Part shown: positions 1 through 11,808 of the stretch, piece by piece | How the letters are laid out: each line of letters begins with the position of its first letter | How positions within the stretch are numbered: the first letter of the stretch is position 1 | Source of the DNA: Maylandia zebra | Taxonomy: Eukaryota > Chordata > Actinopteri > Cichliformes > Cichlidae | NCBI RefSeq assembly: GCF_041146795.1 | Contig: NC_135183.1 | Location: 10,342,840 to 10,406,839, forward strand | DNA length: 64,000 bases | Direction: 5' to 3' | Notes under the pieces: model-generated | What the model was told of the DNA's origin: nothing | The model's database searches: none | The model's input: the letters and a program-made list of their open reading frames with translations, nothing else | Translations under genes and position numbers: made by a program

Positions 1-614
1 CCTAGTTGGATAAAAAAAAAGGACAAAGTGGTAAACTTAGCTGAACTACTAATAGGGACAGCTGTGAAAAGAAGTAATAATGTGAAATGAAAACTTCTAA
101 GCTGCAATTACAGTAATGTTTCCCTTGGCAATATAGAATAAAACTAAATCATTCACACACTGCTAAAATATCAAAGTCAACTGAATGCTGAAGCTGACTT
201 TGCTGGTTATCAACAATGCCAATCTGTGAGGAGAAAATTGAAAACAGTGTGTAACAAATTGAAACGTAATACAATGTGAAGGAATAGTCGTTACTGCTCA
301 ACGCAGGCTTGTTTTGTTTTTCAAGACGCACTTAAGTTCTCCGTCAGCCCCTAAAAGGTATCTCACAAATCTCTGTATGGAAACCAGCAAACACTGAGGT
401 ATATAAAGTTGTATTAGCAGATTTGGAAGGCTGTACTAATGGCATTTAGCTATGTTATCATGGTAATAGTAGTTGGTCATCAGCAAACCCAAAGCACAGC
501 TGACAGTATGTTTAAACTTATGAATGAAATAAATATTTTAATTTGGACCTGAGAGTTGTGCGAGTTATGCAGTATAGACACAGGTTAACTTAAGATGGAC
601 TTTTGGGTAATATT
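1..614. other. non-coding, AT-rich, no gene seen
   Basis: This stretch holds no exon-like reading frame, RNA gene or repeat with recognisable ends. The only open frame of any length, on the minus strand at 149-331, has no domain character. It is probably intergenic or intronic sequence. Confidence 0.5.
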
Positions 615-880
615 CCAATTCAATTCAAGTTTTTAATGTAGCACCAAATTACAATAACAGTCAATTCAATGCACTTTATAATGTAAGGTAAGACTCTGCA
701 ACACAGAACCCCCCCCCCCCTCCGAAAAAAAAAAAAAAAATCAAACCTCCTATGAGCAAGCACTTGGCAACAGTGGGAAGGAAAACTCCCTTTTAAGAGA
801 AAGAACCAGGCTCATGGATGGGCAGCCTATTGCTTCATAGCTGAGGGTGGGTTCAGGGTCACCTGATCCAGCTCTGACTA
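615..880. repeat. degenerate teleost interspersed repeat fragment
   Basis: The block opens with the AATTCAATTCAAG / 'gcaccaaattacaa' type of sequence, continues through 'tttataatgtaaggta', a C10/A17 homopolymer junction near 711-738, 'gagcaagcacttggc', and 'gtgggaaggaaaactccc'. I recognise this phrase order as an abundant repeat of percomorph fish genomes. I cannot assign the family with certainty. Confidence 0.55.
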
Positions 881-889
881 TAAGTTTAA

Positions 890-1560
890 AGTCTCCTTTA
901 CTTACATTTGGGGTTTGCTTTTCTTCACTTCTAATATGAAGTAGTCAAGTCAGTGAGATAACATGGGGAGAAAACAAGTCTCCAAAAAGTGAGGCATCTC
1001 TTACTCGCAGTTTTCGGGGGTTCTCCTTCATCACATACATTGACCATTGATGTCTAACAGGTGAATTTTCCAGTGCCAGTGCAACTACCCAAACAACAAA
1101 GAACCACTTAATGTGAAAGAAGAGTGAACGTGGACACCATCTTGGTTTCTTAACATAAAACTAATTGTTGCAGTCAGGAAAAGCCCAAAAGTGATCCCCC
1201 TTAAACTGACTTTCACTTTTAGTGTCCTTATTTTCGCCTGAGTTATCGGTTCTCTTATTAGTTGGTTAACATTAAATAATGTCTATTAGCTGTAACCAAC
1301 CAGCCATTCTATTGATGTAACATTCTTTACTTACACAAGATGGCACTAAACTTGTAACTTTAAGCACGTATTTGTTCAATCAGGTTTCACAGACAGTGTT
1401 ACATCTATGTCAGTTTTTGAGAGCAGGCTCCATAGTGTAAATTAGCCTTTATACAAGTTGGATTTCATGTCTGCTTCAATCATAATCTTAGCAATCCAAA
1501 TACTTAATGACAAATACCAAATGGACATTGTTGCTGGAAATCACTAAAGTCAGTGGAGTT
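890..1560. repeat. dispersed repeat, copy 1 of 3 in this window
   Basis: The part around 929-1050 (with 'ctaatatgaagtagtc' and 'tctccaaaaagtgaggcat') recurs in diverged form near 9818-9900. The part around 1150-1340 (with 'taacataaaact', 'gagttatcggttct' and 'aacattctttact') recurs near 10305 and again at 45095-45300. No coding frame or clear termini were found. It is probably a decayed DNA transposon, possibly of the hAT group because copy 2 lies just after a hAT-like end at 9256. Confidence 0.5.
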
Positions 1561-2244
1561 TATCCTCTTATGGAACAGAAACACAACCTTTGTTCAGTTA
1601 CTAGTTCCAAAACGTAACACTCCTACCTCCCACTGTTAAATCAGTCATTTCAAGTAGGCTCCCTGATTAATTGGCCTACATGAAATCATTCATTGGACTA
1701 AGTTTAGTGTCTGCCTTTAACACACAGTTTAACAATCACTGGTTAATGAAGTCAGCATATTAATGCTACTAGTGTGGCTGAGGCTGAAAGCATCATCATT
1801 TGTCCAGATTGTCATTTTTAACATGATGGTGGTGCAATGGAATCATCAGAGTGCATCAAAGTAAAATTGCATTGTGTTAGGGAGATCTTGGAGGCAATCC
1901 AAGAGTTTTTGACAACTGAATGCTATTCAGTGCTATTTTAATTTGATTATTTTAACCTGCTGTTAATGTGACAGGTAGAGTCAGAGGATTAACAGTGTCA
2001 CTGTGCAAAAACATTAACTCTTAGATATTGCAGATACTGCAAAAGTAGTATATGTATTAGTATTAGCAGTAGTATGTTTTATGATAGTCATAATATGGAT
2101 ATTGAGTGGTTACAATCAAAAACAAAATAATTAATTTAATTAATAGTTTATCCCAGCAGAAACCACTTTCTAAACCTTTATGTAGACCAGTACTGTCCCC
2201 TACTGAGTCAATACAAGAGGGCCCCATATTTTATTGTACCGTTT
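1561..2244. other. non-coding, nothing recognised
   Basis: AT-rich sequence without a supported gene or a repeat with recognisable ends. Confidence 0.45.
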
Positions 2245-2507
2245 CATGCACATCAGTCTCGGTCAGTGTGTCCTTGGGCAAGACACTTCACCCGTTGCCT
2301 ACTGGTGGTGGTCAGAGGGCCCAGTGGCGCCAGTGTTCGGCAGCCTCGCCTCTGTCAGTGCGCCCCAGGGTGGCTATGGCTACAAGGTAGCTTGCCATCA
2401 CCAGTGTGTGAATGTGTGTGTGAATGGGTGGATGACTGGATGTGTAAAGCGCTTTGGGGTCCTTAGGGACTAGTAAAGCGCTATACAAATAAAGGCCATT
2501 TACATCT
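2245..2507. repeat. teleost interspersed repeat ending in 'taaagcgct'
   Basis: Hallmark phrases are 'gtccttgggcaagacact', 'ggtggctatggctaca', 'ttgccatcaccagtgtgtg', 'gtgtaaagcgctttggg' and the terminal 'agcgctatacaaat'. The order matches a very common fish repeat, probably a retroposon tail. The short overlapping open frames here (2106-2473) are by-products of the repeat and are not genes. Confidence 0.65.
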
Positions 2508-4030
2508 GGTTGATTAAGCTTTGATGATTTTCTTCTAGCCAGATGGAGGTGCAGCGTCTCACATGCTATCAAGAAACAACAAAGTCAATCCTATTAATAA
2601 TACCAGTCTGAGGGCCACTGGTACTAGTAGAGAACTAGGTCTGTACACTGTTTGTGTACCATATACAATGTTTCCTACACTGATAGGAAGGGTTTTAAAA
2701 TGTGTTGCTTTTGTGGTGCCTTAAAAGTGCTATTCAGTGCTTTGTGCTTAAATAATGACAAGTGGCTAAATTTATATATGCTTTTGCTCAGGAACATTTG
2801 GTACTTGTCGGAAATTAACAGTAACTGCATCCGTACTAGTCTCACACTGTAGACTAGCTCAGACTTTGTGATTCAAAATAATCTTTGAAAGATGCAAATG
2901 GATGACGACATCAAAAGGGTTCATCTTTGAATGTACACGTTTTTAATTAACCCCAAACAGCCAGTATCCCCACAGATAAGATGTTAGATCTAAATTAGCT
3001 TGCAAGCCGATAAACAGCCTCTGCTGTTAGAAGCTTCTGAAGTATTAGGACCTGAAATGAGCCTCGAGACCCACACATACCCTTGCAACCTCCAGTTGCT
3101 AGGGAAAATGCCTCTTGTTGCTGAGTTGTTGCTGGCTGTCTCCAGGTAAAACTGGTTGCAAAGATTATGCTGTAGCAGAAACTTCCTTGTCACTGCTTTG
3201 ATCACTAGCAGATTGCAGTGGTTGCCAGTAGCATGAATGCTCACATTGTCTCTCTGAGCTGTACATGGAAAAGCAGGATGCAAATCTGAAATGGAGACTG
3301 TTCGCCCTCAAAGTAATAGTTTTGCCTTATTGCTGACATCAACACATTTCAAAATATGCAACTTTTACTTTGAAAGGAAACAGTCACATCTTCCAGAGAG
3401 TTTGCGGACAGGTAAGCACCTTTCATATAAACTGCTCGCAACTGATCTCTAGGGTTGATTGAATGGGGCTTTAGCAGTCAATTTCACAACAACTGCCACC
3501 AACCTCAGGCAACCACGCACCAGACAGAAGCACTGGTCCCAACCAAATGGTCACCAGTCTCTAAGCCTCACTCACCTGTGTGACTGAGGCTTTATTCATA
3601 AAGGAAGAAAAATGAAAATACGTAAAAATTAAATAAAAAAGAAAGAAAACAAGTACAGAAAAAAAACTAAATACCACTTGCTTTGAACAAATCTGATGTC
3701 TTAGAGTGCCCACAAAATATCCTCAACTGCCTTCTGATACCCTTCTGATAAGTTTTGTAGTAATTTATTCATCACTTTACCTTCATCTCACTTGGTTTTC
3801 TATGACTTTTGCTGTAAACTACTCAGTTATGGTCATAGAGAGATTTTGCTACCAATTGGTGGAAATTTGACCCTGATAAAAACGTGGCCACATTGTTCCA
3901 AGTTGGCAGATTGGAGCTGATTATGTTTTTAACCAACAATAACTTCCTTCTACAGCCTTTCTCGTTTCCCATTCATCTCTCAATGTATGATTATAATATT
4001 TGACAAGATATTTAGCCAAACAAACACAAT
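2508..4030. other. non-coding, nothing recognised
   Basis: There is no supported exon. Weak open frames (for example minus 2990-3283) show no domain, signal peptide or splice context. Confidence 0.45.
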
Positions 4031-4268
4031 GTCCCGCAAGGGACATGGGAGAAAAATTACGATGAACTTTTGCGAGATCTCGCCAAACTACTACAGCCGG
4101 GAGGAACACCGCTCTCCCGGCACATCGTGCCTCGACCTCCCGGTCGGCTTCGAGCTGGCAGCCTCCGAAGAATGTGACTAAAAGTTTTGCAAGATCTCAC
4201 GAGTTTGTTTTGCAAGATCTCGCAAAAGTCTGTCTTAATTTTTTTTTCTCCCATGTCCCTTGCGGGGC
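4031..4268. mobile_element. MITE-like palindromic element, CpG-rich core
   Basis: The left end (CCCGCAAGGGACATGGGAGA) is repeated inverted at the right end (TCTCCCATGTCCCTTGCGGG), and the match extends inward through 'cttttgcgagatct' on both arms, about 45 bp with small gaps. The core is GC- and CpG-rich ('tcccggcacatcgtgcctcg') in AT-rich surroundings. It has no coding capacity. A target duplication is not obvious, so the superfamily is not assigned. Confidence 0.65.
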
Positions 4269-6076
4269 TCCGTAGTAACTGAATGCTATAATGAAGCGTA
4301 CATATTGAAGTCATTCTATCAACTTTGTATTCAGCCCTGAACCTCAACAAGGAATCAGTGCTCAAGCCGAGGCCTGAGTAAAAAAGCTCAAATCAAGTTT
4401 CATTTATGTCACACAAAAAAAATGTGTTTGCATCCACAGTGTGAGACTGCAGACACGCACTTAACTGATGCCCACCATACTGTCTGAAGTTAATGACATA
4501 TCACCATCCTCAGTAAAAAGAGTCTAATTGCATTATAGGGAATTGAAGTAAGGAATGAACATGTTCAATTTGCTTTTGCATTAGACTCATAAGAACTCAT
4601 CAAAGGTGAATTAGAGTCTGAGTTTGATTAAATAGACGGTAACTAACCATCAGGAATAAGAAGGCTTACATGCACATTTCCCTATCTAATTATAGTGAAC
4701 AGAGGACAATTATTATACTTCTTTAGCAACGAGAGAAGTAGTCAGTGAATGGAAGCTACATCTCCAGAGGCTATATAGAACGCCATAGGAGTTTGTAGAT
4801 GTTTTTCATAAAATACGGTCTTGAAACGAAGGGCACGCTGGCTCCTCGTGTGCTTGATATTTTGTTTTGCTTTTGGGGTTTTTTCTTTTTTTTCCCCCTC
4901 TTTTTTTTGCAGCACGTGTCAGGACAGCTTATACTAGCATGCACAATAATGCAGTACGCTTAAATTGTTGTGTTTTCAAGGCCGTGCATTGAAACTGAGG
5001 GTGACCCTTCCCTGCAAGCAGCCCTTGGCCTTATTTGATCCAGTTCTCTGGAAAATAAGCGGTTGCCTGGGCTCAGAATCTTAAGTGGGATTTGAGTGCA
5101 ACTGTTTATTTGTGTTTGAGGCAAAGGTGAAGGAGTCCGTGTAGAGGTAGGGAGTATGGGCTAAACCTCAGGGGAACCAGGAGGAGAAAGAAAAAGCCGA
5201 AGAACATGAATAGGAATAAAGCGGCAGGACAACAAAACCAGACGCAGCGTTAGTTAAAAGTTGAGCACAGGACAGCAATTCTCTGCTAAGTGCTTATTTA
5301 GTGGATGAATCATGGGATGCAAGGGCTTAATAACAGGTTATTAATGCCCATCATCACACCCTTAAACATAGTAGGGGAGACATGCAAAACAGAGGCTTGA
5401 TGTGGACCCTGATCTCTCCTCAGTCACTCACAGCTGCAACCAGACAGGATGAGAGATCACAAAACTGGAGCAGACAGATTATAAAATGCCGCTGACATAA
5501 ACCGCAGTGATGCCGTCACAGAGAGGATGCTGTTTCCCTGCTCACAGCATCCTTGCTCTTTGCACTTAAAAAAAAGGTTTAGAAGTCAGTGAGGATGAAT
5601 AGAAAAATAACGCTCCGTCCTCGCTGTGTGTCATTCTGGAGCAAATTATTATTATCTCTTGTCAAAGACTAAGGACAATGGGCAGCGGTTTTTAAAATGG
5701 TAAACAACTTTCAAGTGCTCAGTGAAAAAGATGATGCTAAGACTGACACCATTTTGTTCTAAGACAATTAAGTAAATGGCAAAGCTGCGTTCCAGTATTT
5801 CACAGTTCAGTTAATTAGCCAGCTGCAGTAATTACCTAGCTTAATCCTCTCTGCTGTGAGATGGTGACGTTCACAGCCCTGCTTTTTACAGGACACTGAA
5901 TTCTCTTTTGTTCTCTGAGCTTATCTCATATTTTCCATTTCAAAGCTGTACTAATCAATATTTTTAGATTTGTAACCTCAGTGTTTGTAATATAAAAAGC
6001 TTTGGCTTGTTGTGACAAACAGAAAAAATAATTGCCTTGTTTTGCTGCTACTTTTTTTTTTTTGCATGATTTTCAG
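4269..6076. other. non-coding, nothing recognised
   Basis: Homopolymer-rich intronic or intergenic sequence (T- and C-tracts near 4870-4905). No exon or repeat with recognisable ends was found. Confidence 0.4.
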
Positions 6077-6147
6077 TCCAGCTCTGGTAACGTCATTGAA
6101 CCCTCGTGGAGTAGAGGAAGCTGAAGAGACAGAAACTCCTCTTGAAA
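6077..6147 (+). CDS. candidate internal exon (weak)
   Basis: A long polypyrimidine tract followed by 'catgattttcag' gives a good splice acceptor, and the block ends at a consensus donor (GAAA/GTAAGT). One frame is open and reads about 23 residues (PALVTSLNPRGVEEAEETE and so on), with one spare base at each end. No domain is recognisable and no partner exon could be linked with confidence. It could be a chance match to splice consensus. Confidence 0.25.
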
Positions 6148-6794
6148 GTAAGTGGAGACCAAAACAAAGCTAAAAGCTCAAAGGTTTAATTAAAAACACA
6201 TTATAAACAGCTACAATCGCTGCTCCATACAGGAAAATTATACTACTCAGACTTGTGTGACTATCTATAACACTATGGTTGTATTTAGTGGTAGCTGCTA
6301 GTGGTATTTATTTACATATATCATACAGTTTGTCATAGTATAGCACAATTCTTCACTTAGCACAACAGATAATGACTCCTGGACATTTTATTGGCATTTT
6401 TGATGTGGAGCAAGTCTTTAAGCTACAGCACATGGGCTCAGGTGATGCAGACCCCAAATGTTTGAACTCAGGCCAACTTGAGCTTAGGATCATGACTTCG
6501 TAGCAGGTATTTTAAAGAGGATTAATGATTAGCCTTGTGTTGTGGTTAGCTCATCTCAGACAATCTTTTGGCTGAAGTTTGGTCCATTCTTCTGCCAAAG
6601 GAAGGCATTTGTCTCTGCCCGTCAGAGACCCTTAACATGAACGTTTGCTGAAAACAATTTAACCACCATCTTCCCTGCTCTGTTTATATTAGCCTAACCA
6701 CAACTTCATATCTAGCCACCAGGTAACTGAACAGCTGAGAATCGGTAAAGTAGCCCAACTTCACTAACCCTCCTTTCTGTCTGTTTTTCCAAAG

Positions 6795-6955
6795 TAATAG
6801 CAGCCCTGTACATTTGTGTTTTTCTTACTGTGTTGGCCCTGGCAACCTGTCCGGGGTGTGCCCGACCCTAATCGCAGCTGTTTTACTCAGGCTCCATTCC
6901 ACTGAGTAGAATAAGTGGTCATGAAAACAGATGAGTGGATGGTTCAAATTCAACT
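6795..6955. repeat. fragment of a common teleost repeat (tail)
   Basis: The sequence contains degenerate 'cctgtccggggtgtgcc', 'taatcgcagctg' and 'taagtggtcatgaaaac' phrases ending in 'gatgagtggatgg'. This is the tail of the same fish repeat type whose other part is seen at 56023-56282. Confidence 0.5.
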
Positions 6956-7317
6956 TAAGTATAGTACTATTAATGACGCCATACGATCTAAAAGTAAAAC
7001 AATAAATGGATAAATAAATACAAAATTTTTAAATGAATACAGATAGAGTGTGCACCTTAGCCACTAGCTGTATTAATTTTTGCAAATAAAGATTCATAGT
7101 AAGCATTTAAAAGAAAGCCTTGGAGACATGCCAGTGGTAGTGATACATGCGGATAAGCAGCCAAGTGTGGCAATTACTATTCAGACAGAATACAGTTACT
7201 TTTCTGCTATCCATTTATCTTTCCTGACACATGGGAACCAATCAGATTGTTCACAATGCATAAATCGCCAGCCTTCACACACTGCAGTTATGCTCTGGCA
7301 TTTTGAGTTAATTATTG

Positions 7318-7575
7318 ATCCATGTGGTCAGGGAGTCCTGGAGAGCAGTCTTTCTGTGTGAGGCACCGTGTAGTTGGAGCATGCAGTTTGATTCAGGTGG
7401 AGCTTTTGGTGGCAGTGCTCCAGAAACTCTGCGCTGGCCTCTGGTCCGCTTCCACCTGGAAGCATCTGTCTGGCTCAAGTCCTACTCTACACGGAAAGAC
7501 CAGTCAAGCGCACGCAGGCTCAGTGATCCGCGATTCATTCGGCATCGACCGGTTTCTATGTCAGTGGACAGATAA
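7318..7575. repeat. CpG-containing repeat-like block
   Basis: Sequence around 'agcatgcagtttgattcagg', 'ctctgcgctggcctctggtc' and 'tccacctggaagcatc' has a base composition unlike its flanks and two overlapping open frames without domains. I think it is an interspersed repeat rather than a gene, but I cannot name it. Confidence 0.35.
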
Positions 7576-7956
7576 CATAATTTGCTGTGGAGTTTTCCTT
7601 TTGAATTCCTCTTTTCTTTACTTCAGAGATTGTTGTTTTTACAGTAATTGCTCACGGTGACTTTTAGTCGACCCAGATCACGCGAAAAGAAAATGCAGAA
7701 ATTTGTTTGACAGTATTGGATTGTATTTATAGTGCTTGTTATTGCACGTGCTGCATTCGCTTACGTATTTCAGAGGCAGTGGTTGCAAGTATTTAACCTA
7801 CCTGTCACCTTATCTTACATATAAATCAAAGCACTACATCGATAGAAAAACATGTTTCTATATAATAATATTATTATATTATGTATTCTGTGTTTTCAGT
7901 GCAATATATTTGTCTCCTCCAGCTAAAGTCAACTTTATTAACTTGAAATGAATTTT

Positions 7957-8186
7957 CCCATATGGAAAAGAAATAGTAAAAACTTATATGATTTACTCAT
8001 GAAAGTGGCCACTTTCTCATTACTTTCATATATCGTTTTAGTAAGTATCCAAAACATACAAGTTTCATTTATATAATTTTTTCAAGGGATCTTATATCTG
8101 TTTTCACTCTTGTATGCTTTTCATACAAGTTTCACACAAGACAGATACAAACTTTATAAGATTTATATATATCTTTTCCATATGGG
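7957..8186. mobile_element. MITE with CCCATATGGAAAAGA inverted ends
   Basis: The left terminus CCCATATGGAAAAGA is mirrored at the right by TCTTTTCCATATGGG, and the interior is AT-rich with further internal symmetry ('tcatgaaagtggccactttc'). The flanks read TTTT and TTTA. Ends beginning CCC beside T-rich flanks would suit a piggyBac-type MITE, although an exact TTAA duplication is not present. It is non-coding. Confidence 0.55.
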
Positions 8187-9255
8187 TTTACTTGAAGTCA
8201 GGGATTATGAGTACAAGTTTTGAAAATAAGGATTTTACATTTTTCAATTTCTAGTTTCTTCCTGCATCAGCTACCTGTCTCACAAGTGTCTGTGCCTGTG
8301 AAGGAAACGCTGTGGATGGCTATAGCAGCACAGCAACAGCGGTGAAAAGTGACATAGACTCAACTACAACACGATCCCTCTGGGATTTTCTGGCAGTGTT
8401 TTTGTGAGCGTATAAATTTTAACATCATCAGTCATTTTGTATGCAAATATTTAGCATATAAGTGACAACATCTTTGTCCAAGTGATTCATCATTTAAGAG
8501 ATGAAAGATTAAGTCTCTGGAGAAGGTTTAGATACCCCGAGGTAAGTCAGTTTCACTTTGTAGTTGTTCATTTTGATAGGGGTAAGGAAGAAAAGTCATA
8601 AATATTCCTCTGATCGTGCCGTAAAGAGAACAGGCAGTGAAGCTGTCAGTGGTCTGAGATGATGCCGAAGTTGCGTCTTTACTATAAAGAGTTCATTTAC
8701 TCAATGCTGATCTATGTCGGTTGTGTCAGGTCAAACTTGATCATATTAATTTTAGTCAATCCTATCGTCACTGCCTTACATCTTTGCTGTTCACAGTAAA
8801 TTATTTACAGTGTTTCATTTCATTAAGTTTGACTAATTCAAAAATAGATATTTTACTTTCTAGGAAAACAACATGGGAAGAAACTGCTTTGTATCCACAC
8901 AGTGACACACGCTCAATGCTAAATGACATTTATCATCAGAGGTTCATATTCATTCTGAGCTGAGTGCAGATGCAGTGGTGGGTACATAAATATGTTGAAT
9001 GAAGGAGACAGACTCTCAATAAATAAAAATGAATATTTGCCAGGTGTATGTATGTTAAAGCTAGATGACATATATAGAGATTATAACAACACTGTTATTG
9101 TAGCATATCGTCTAATGATATATATTATTTTATATTATCTAATGTTATATCTATGAAAAACTTGAATGAATAAAAAATTTTGCAATCAGCAAAACTCATC
9201 TTTAACTTGTTGGGGTATAGATTGATGAAAGCTTTCACACAGTTTTAAATTAGGC
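8187..9255. other. non-coding, nothing recognised
   Basis: AT-rich DNA. The open frame at 8721-8963 shows no recognisable domain. Confidence 0.4.
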
Positions 9256-9470
9256 CAGTGGTCGCCAACCTTTTTTGCGGCACGGACCGGTTTAATGTCA
9301 GACAATATTTTCACAGACCGGCCTTTAAGGTGTCGCAGATAAATGCAACAAAATAAAATGATAGGACCAAGTCAAAAACCGTGGTATTTTGTAAATACAA
9401 TATAAATGCAAATTCAAGAAATAAAGTTTTAAAAAATGTTTAGCATCATCTTCTGTCAATACTGAATGTG
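9256..9470. mobile_element. hAT-like element, left end only
   Basis: CAGTGGTCGCCAACC followed by a T-tract, 'cggaccggtttaatgtc' and 'gcctttaaggtgtcgc' matches the end of the element at 18273-18567 in the same order. The right end is not identifiable here, so the copy is truncated or has diverged. The 8-bp duplication typical of hAT elements therefore cannot be tested. Confidence 0.55.
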
Positions 9471-9739
9471 ACGTCATGTGGTTGTTTGGTTGCAGCTGAC
9501 CTAACATACACTCATGTAAGCTGAACTAGTGACAATAAGAATCGATAACAAAACTAAAATTAAAAATCAGTCACATTTGTGTGAGCCCTGGCTGCAACAA
9601 TGAGTTCCATGTAAACAAACCGAGGATATACTGTCATTTGCTCTCTCTTTAGCAGTAAGCTAGCTGCACTTAGACAGGAAAATCCAGCTGTTAGCCATAA
9701 TGTTCGGGTTTGCAAAGTACTTTATAAATGAGGACTGTG

Positions 9740-10335
9740 TTGAAGAGAGCCTGTTTGAGCCACCAGACTGACAAGCTGCAGTCCACACTCCCATTTTACT
9801 GACCAGGCTGGGTCATTTCTAATATGAAGTAATCCAGTCAGTGAGATGATGTGAGGAAAAAACAAAGATCTCCAAAAAGTTTGGCATCTCTTTCTTGGAG
9901 CCTCTGCTGTTTTTTCCTTCACACACATTAACCTACTTTCCCTGCAGATGTGCTGATGAGATTCCCGAACTTAGTTATATTTGTGGTGTGATGTGCATGT
10001 AGTGGGCTGTTGGATTAGCTTGCGAAGAGAAATGTTATTCTATTTCATTTAATAGCGCTGATCACATTATTTGATTGCACCACTCGGTACACTGCCAGGG
10101 AAGGGAGCCAGAGAAGGAAAAACATGTTTCTGTCGGCCCAGTGAACCACCTGTCACCTGGCTCAAACAGTCCTCATTCATAAAGTGCTTTACAAAACCAT
10201 ATTACAACTAACAGTTGGATTTTCCTGTTTCAGTGCAGCTACTCAAACAGCGAACTTACTACTAAAGAGACAGAGAGTGAATCCTTGGTTTGTTAACATA
10301 AAACTCATTGTTGCTGCCCTTTGATATGATGCTGA
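9740..10335. repeat. dispersed repeat, copy 2 of 3 (rearranged)
   Basis: It shares 'ctaatatgaagtaatc' and 'tctccaaaaagtttggcat' with copy 1 (929-1000), and 'taacataaaactcattgttg' near 10308 with copies 1 and 3. The order differs and intervening sequence has been lost or gained. No coding potential was seen. Confidence 0.45.
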
Positions 10336-11808
10336 TGATGCTGAGATTAATTGACTGAATTCTACCTTCATACCAACTTTATAACATCTAGATAAAGTCA
10401 GTATACTGTCAGTGTAGAGGATGGAAATCAGGACAACATCTTGGGGAATTCAGTTGTGTACATCCAGCCCAGTAGCCCAGATCAGCTGATCACACCCTGT
10501 ACACTGAGAAAATCTAACTGAGTTCTCAGTTGGAATGTTTGTGATTCTTCTCCATGCTGTGCTACTACTACTGATTTTAGGGTTCCCCCACCTGCTGACT
10601 CCCACTTTAACCCCTGACTGTACTCATTTTCCTGTTTCGAGGCAGTCACACTCCAACATAGGCAACAGAAAATTGAGATTTTTCTTCAGATTCAAGTTGA
10701 GTACTATTAGAATTAAGTTTGTATTCCCATCTTCTTATATTTTTATATTGATACATTATTGTAGCACAAGGCTTAGTTAGCTTTGCACAAAACCAGCTGG
10801 TAGAAACATCCTCCAGAGAGCTACTATTTACTTAATTGTTTTGAATACATTTCAGAGCCTGTACTTTTTTCACTTGAGTAAATACATTGAACCAGTAATT
10901 CAACTTTTACTGGAGTATTTTTAAAACTAATATTTGTATTGTACAAGGACACTAGATCATGCACCCATTTCCATAAATTTAATAGCAAAGAGCTGTGCAT
11001 GTTGCAGGTTTGTATTTCTTAAAAAATGTCAATTGTGTGCCTGGGCAATCAGAAGTAATAACCTAAAACTCACCATACTTTTATGATCAGCGCTTATGAT
11101 GAGAATTATTAGCTTTGATGAAATTACTCTGATTAAAATGTACATGCTAAAAACATTTTCTGTGTTCAGAATACCAACATTAACTTTTTATTACCCTTCT
11201 TTCCCTGAGGTTTTTTAGTCTATGCGCCTTCCCTCTTTTTCTGTGCTTTAGCTTATTTGTTCATGTTTTCCTTAACAGCTTTTTCTTTTTTTTAACATTT
11301 TCCTGGTTTGGTTTCCTCAAGTTTCTATTTTTTCTGTTAGTTTGGCAAATATACAAGATACAAGTGCAGTCTTGTCGTGAAAGTGTGTTCATGATCATGA
11401 TCACAGTTATATCAACTATTAAAGACTCTCTGAAAGTGACAGTCGTTTCACCCATAGTCTGTTTACATGGGAAAGAAGGCAGCGTGGGAATATGTCAGTT
11501 TTGCTTCAAATGGGAGGGAGTGTATTTTTACAAATCTGGATTTCAGTGCTGCCATATTTATGTCAGTCAAAAAAGTCACCAAGTATAGCTAAATATTACC
11601 AAATTACTTGTGTTGTTCAGGTTTTTCATTTGTATTATAAAAGTCTAAAGGCTTACATACGTGAGCTCTAAAGTTATCTAGCAGTACATGGATCTGGTAG
11701 TTGGACAATCATCAGCTTGACTGACAAAAATATCATCTCAGTTTCTTGACGACAAAAACGACTTTTTAAACTGTTCTAAGCATTGCTCTTCATCTATTTT
11801 GATGCATA
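10336..11808. other. non-coding, nothing recognised
   Basis: No exon, RNA gene or repeat with recognisable ends is visible. The short open frames at 10535-10780 and 11261-11588 lack domain or splice support. Confidence 0.4.
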
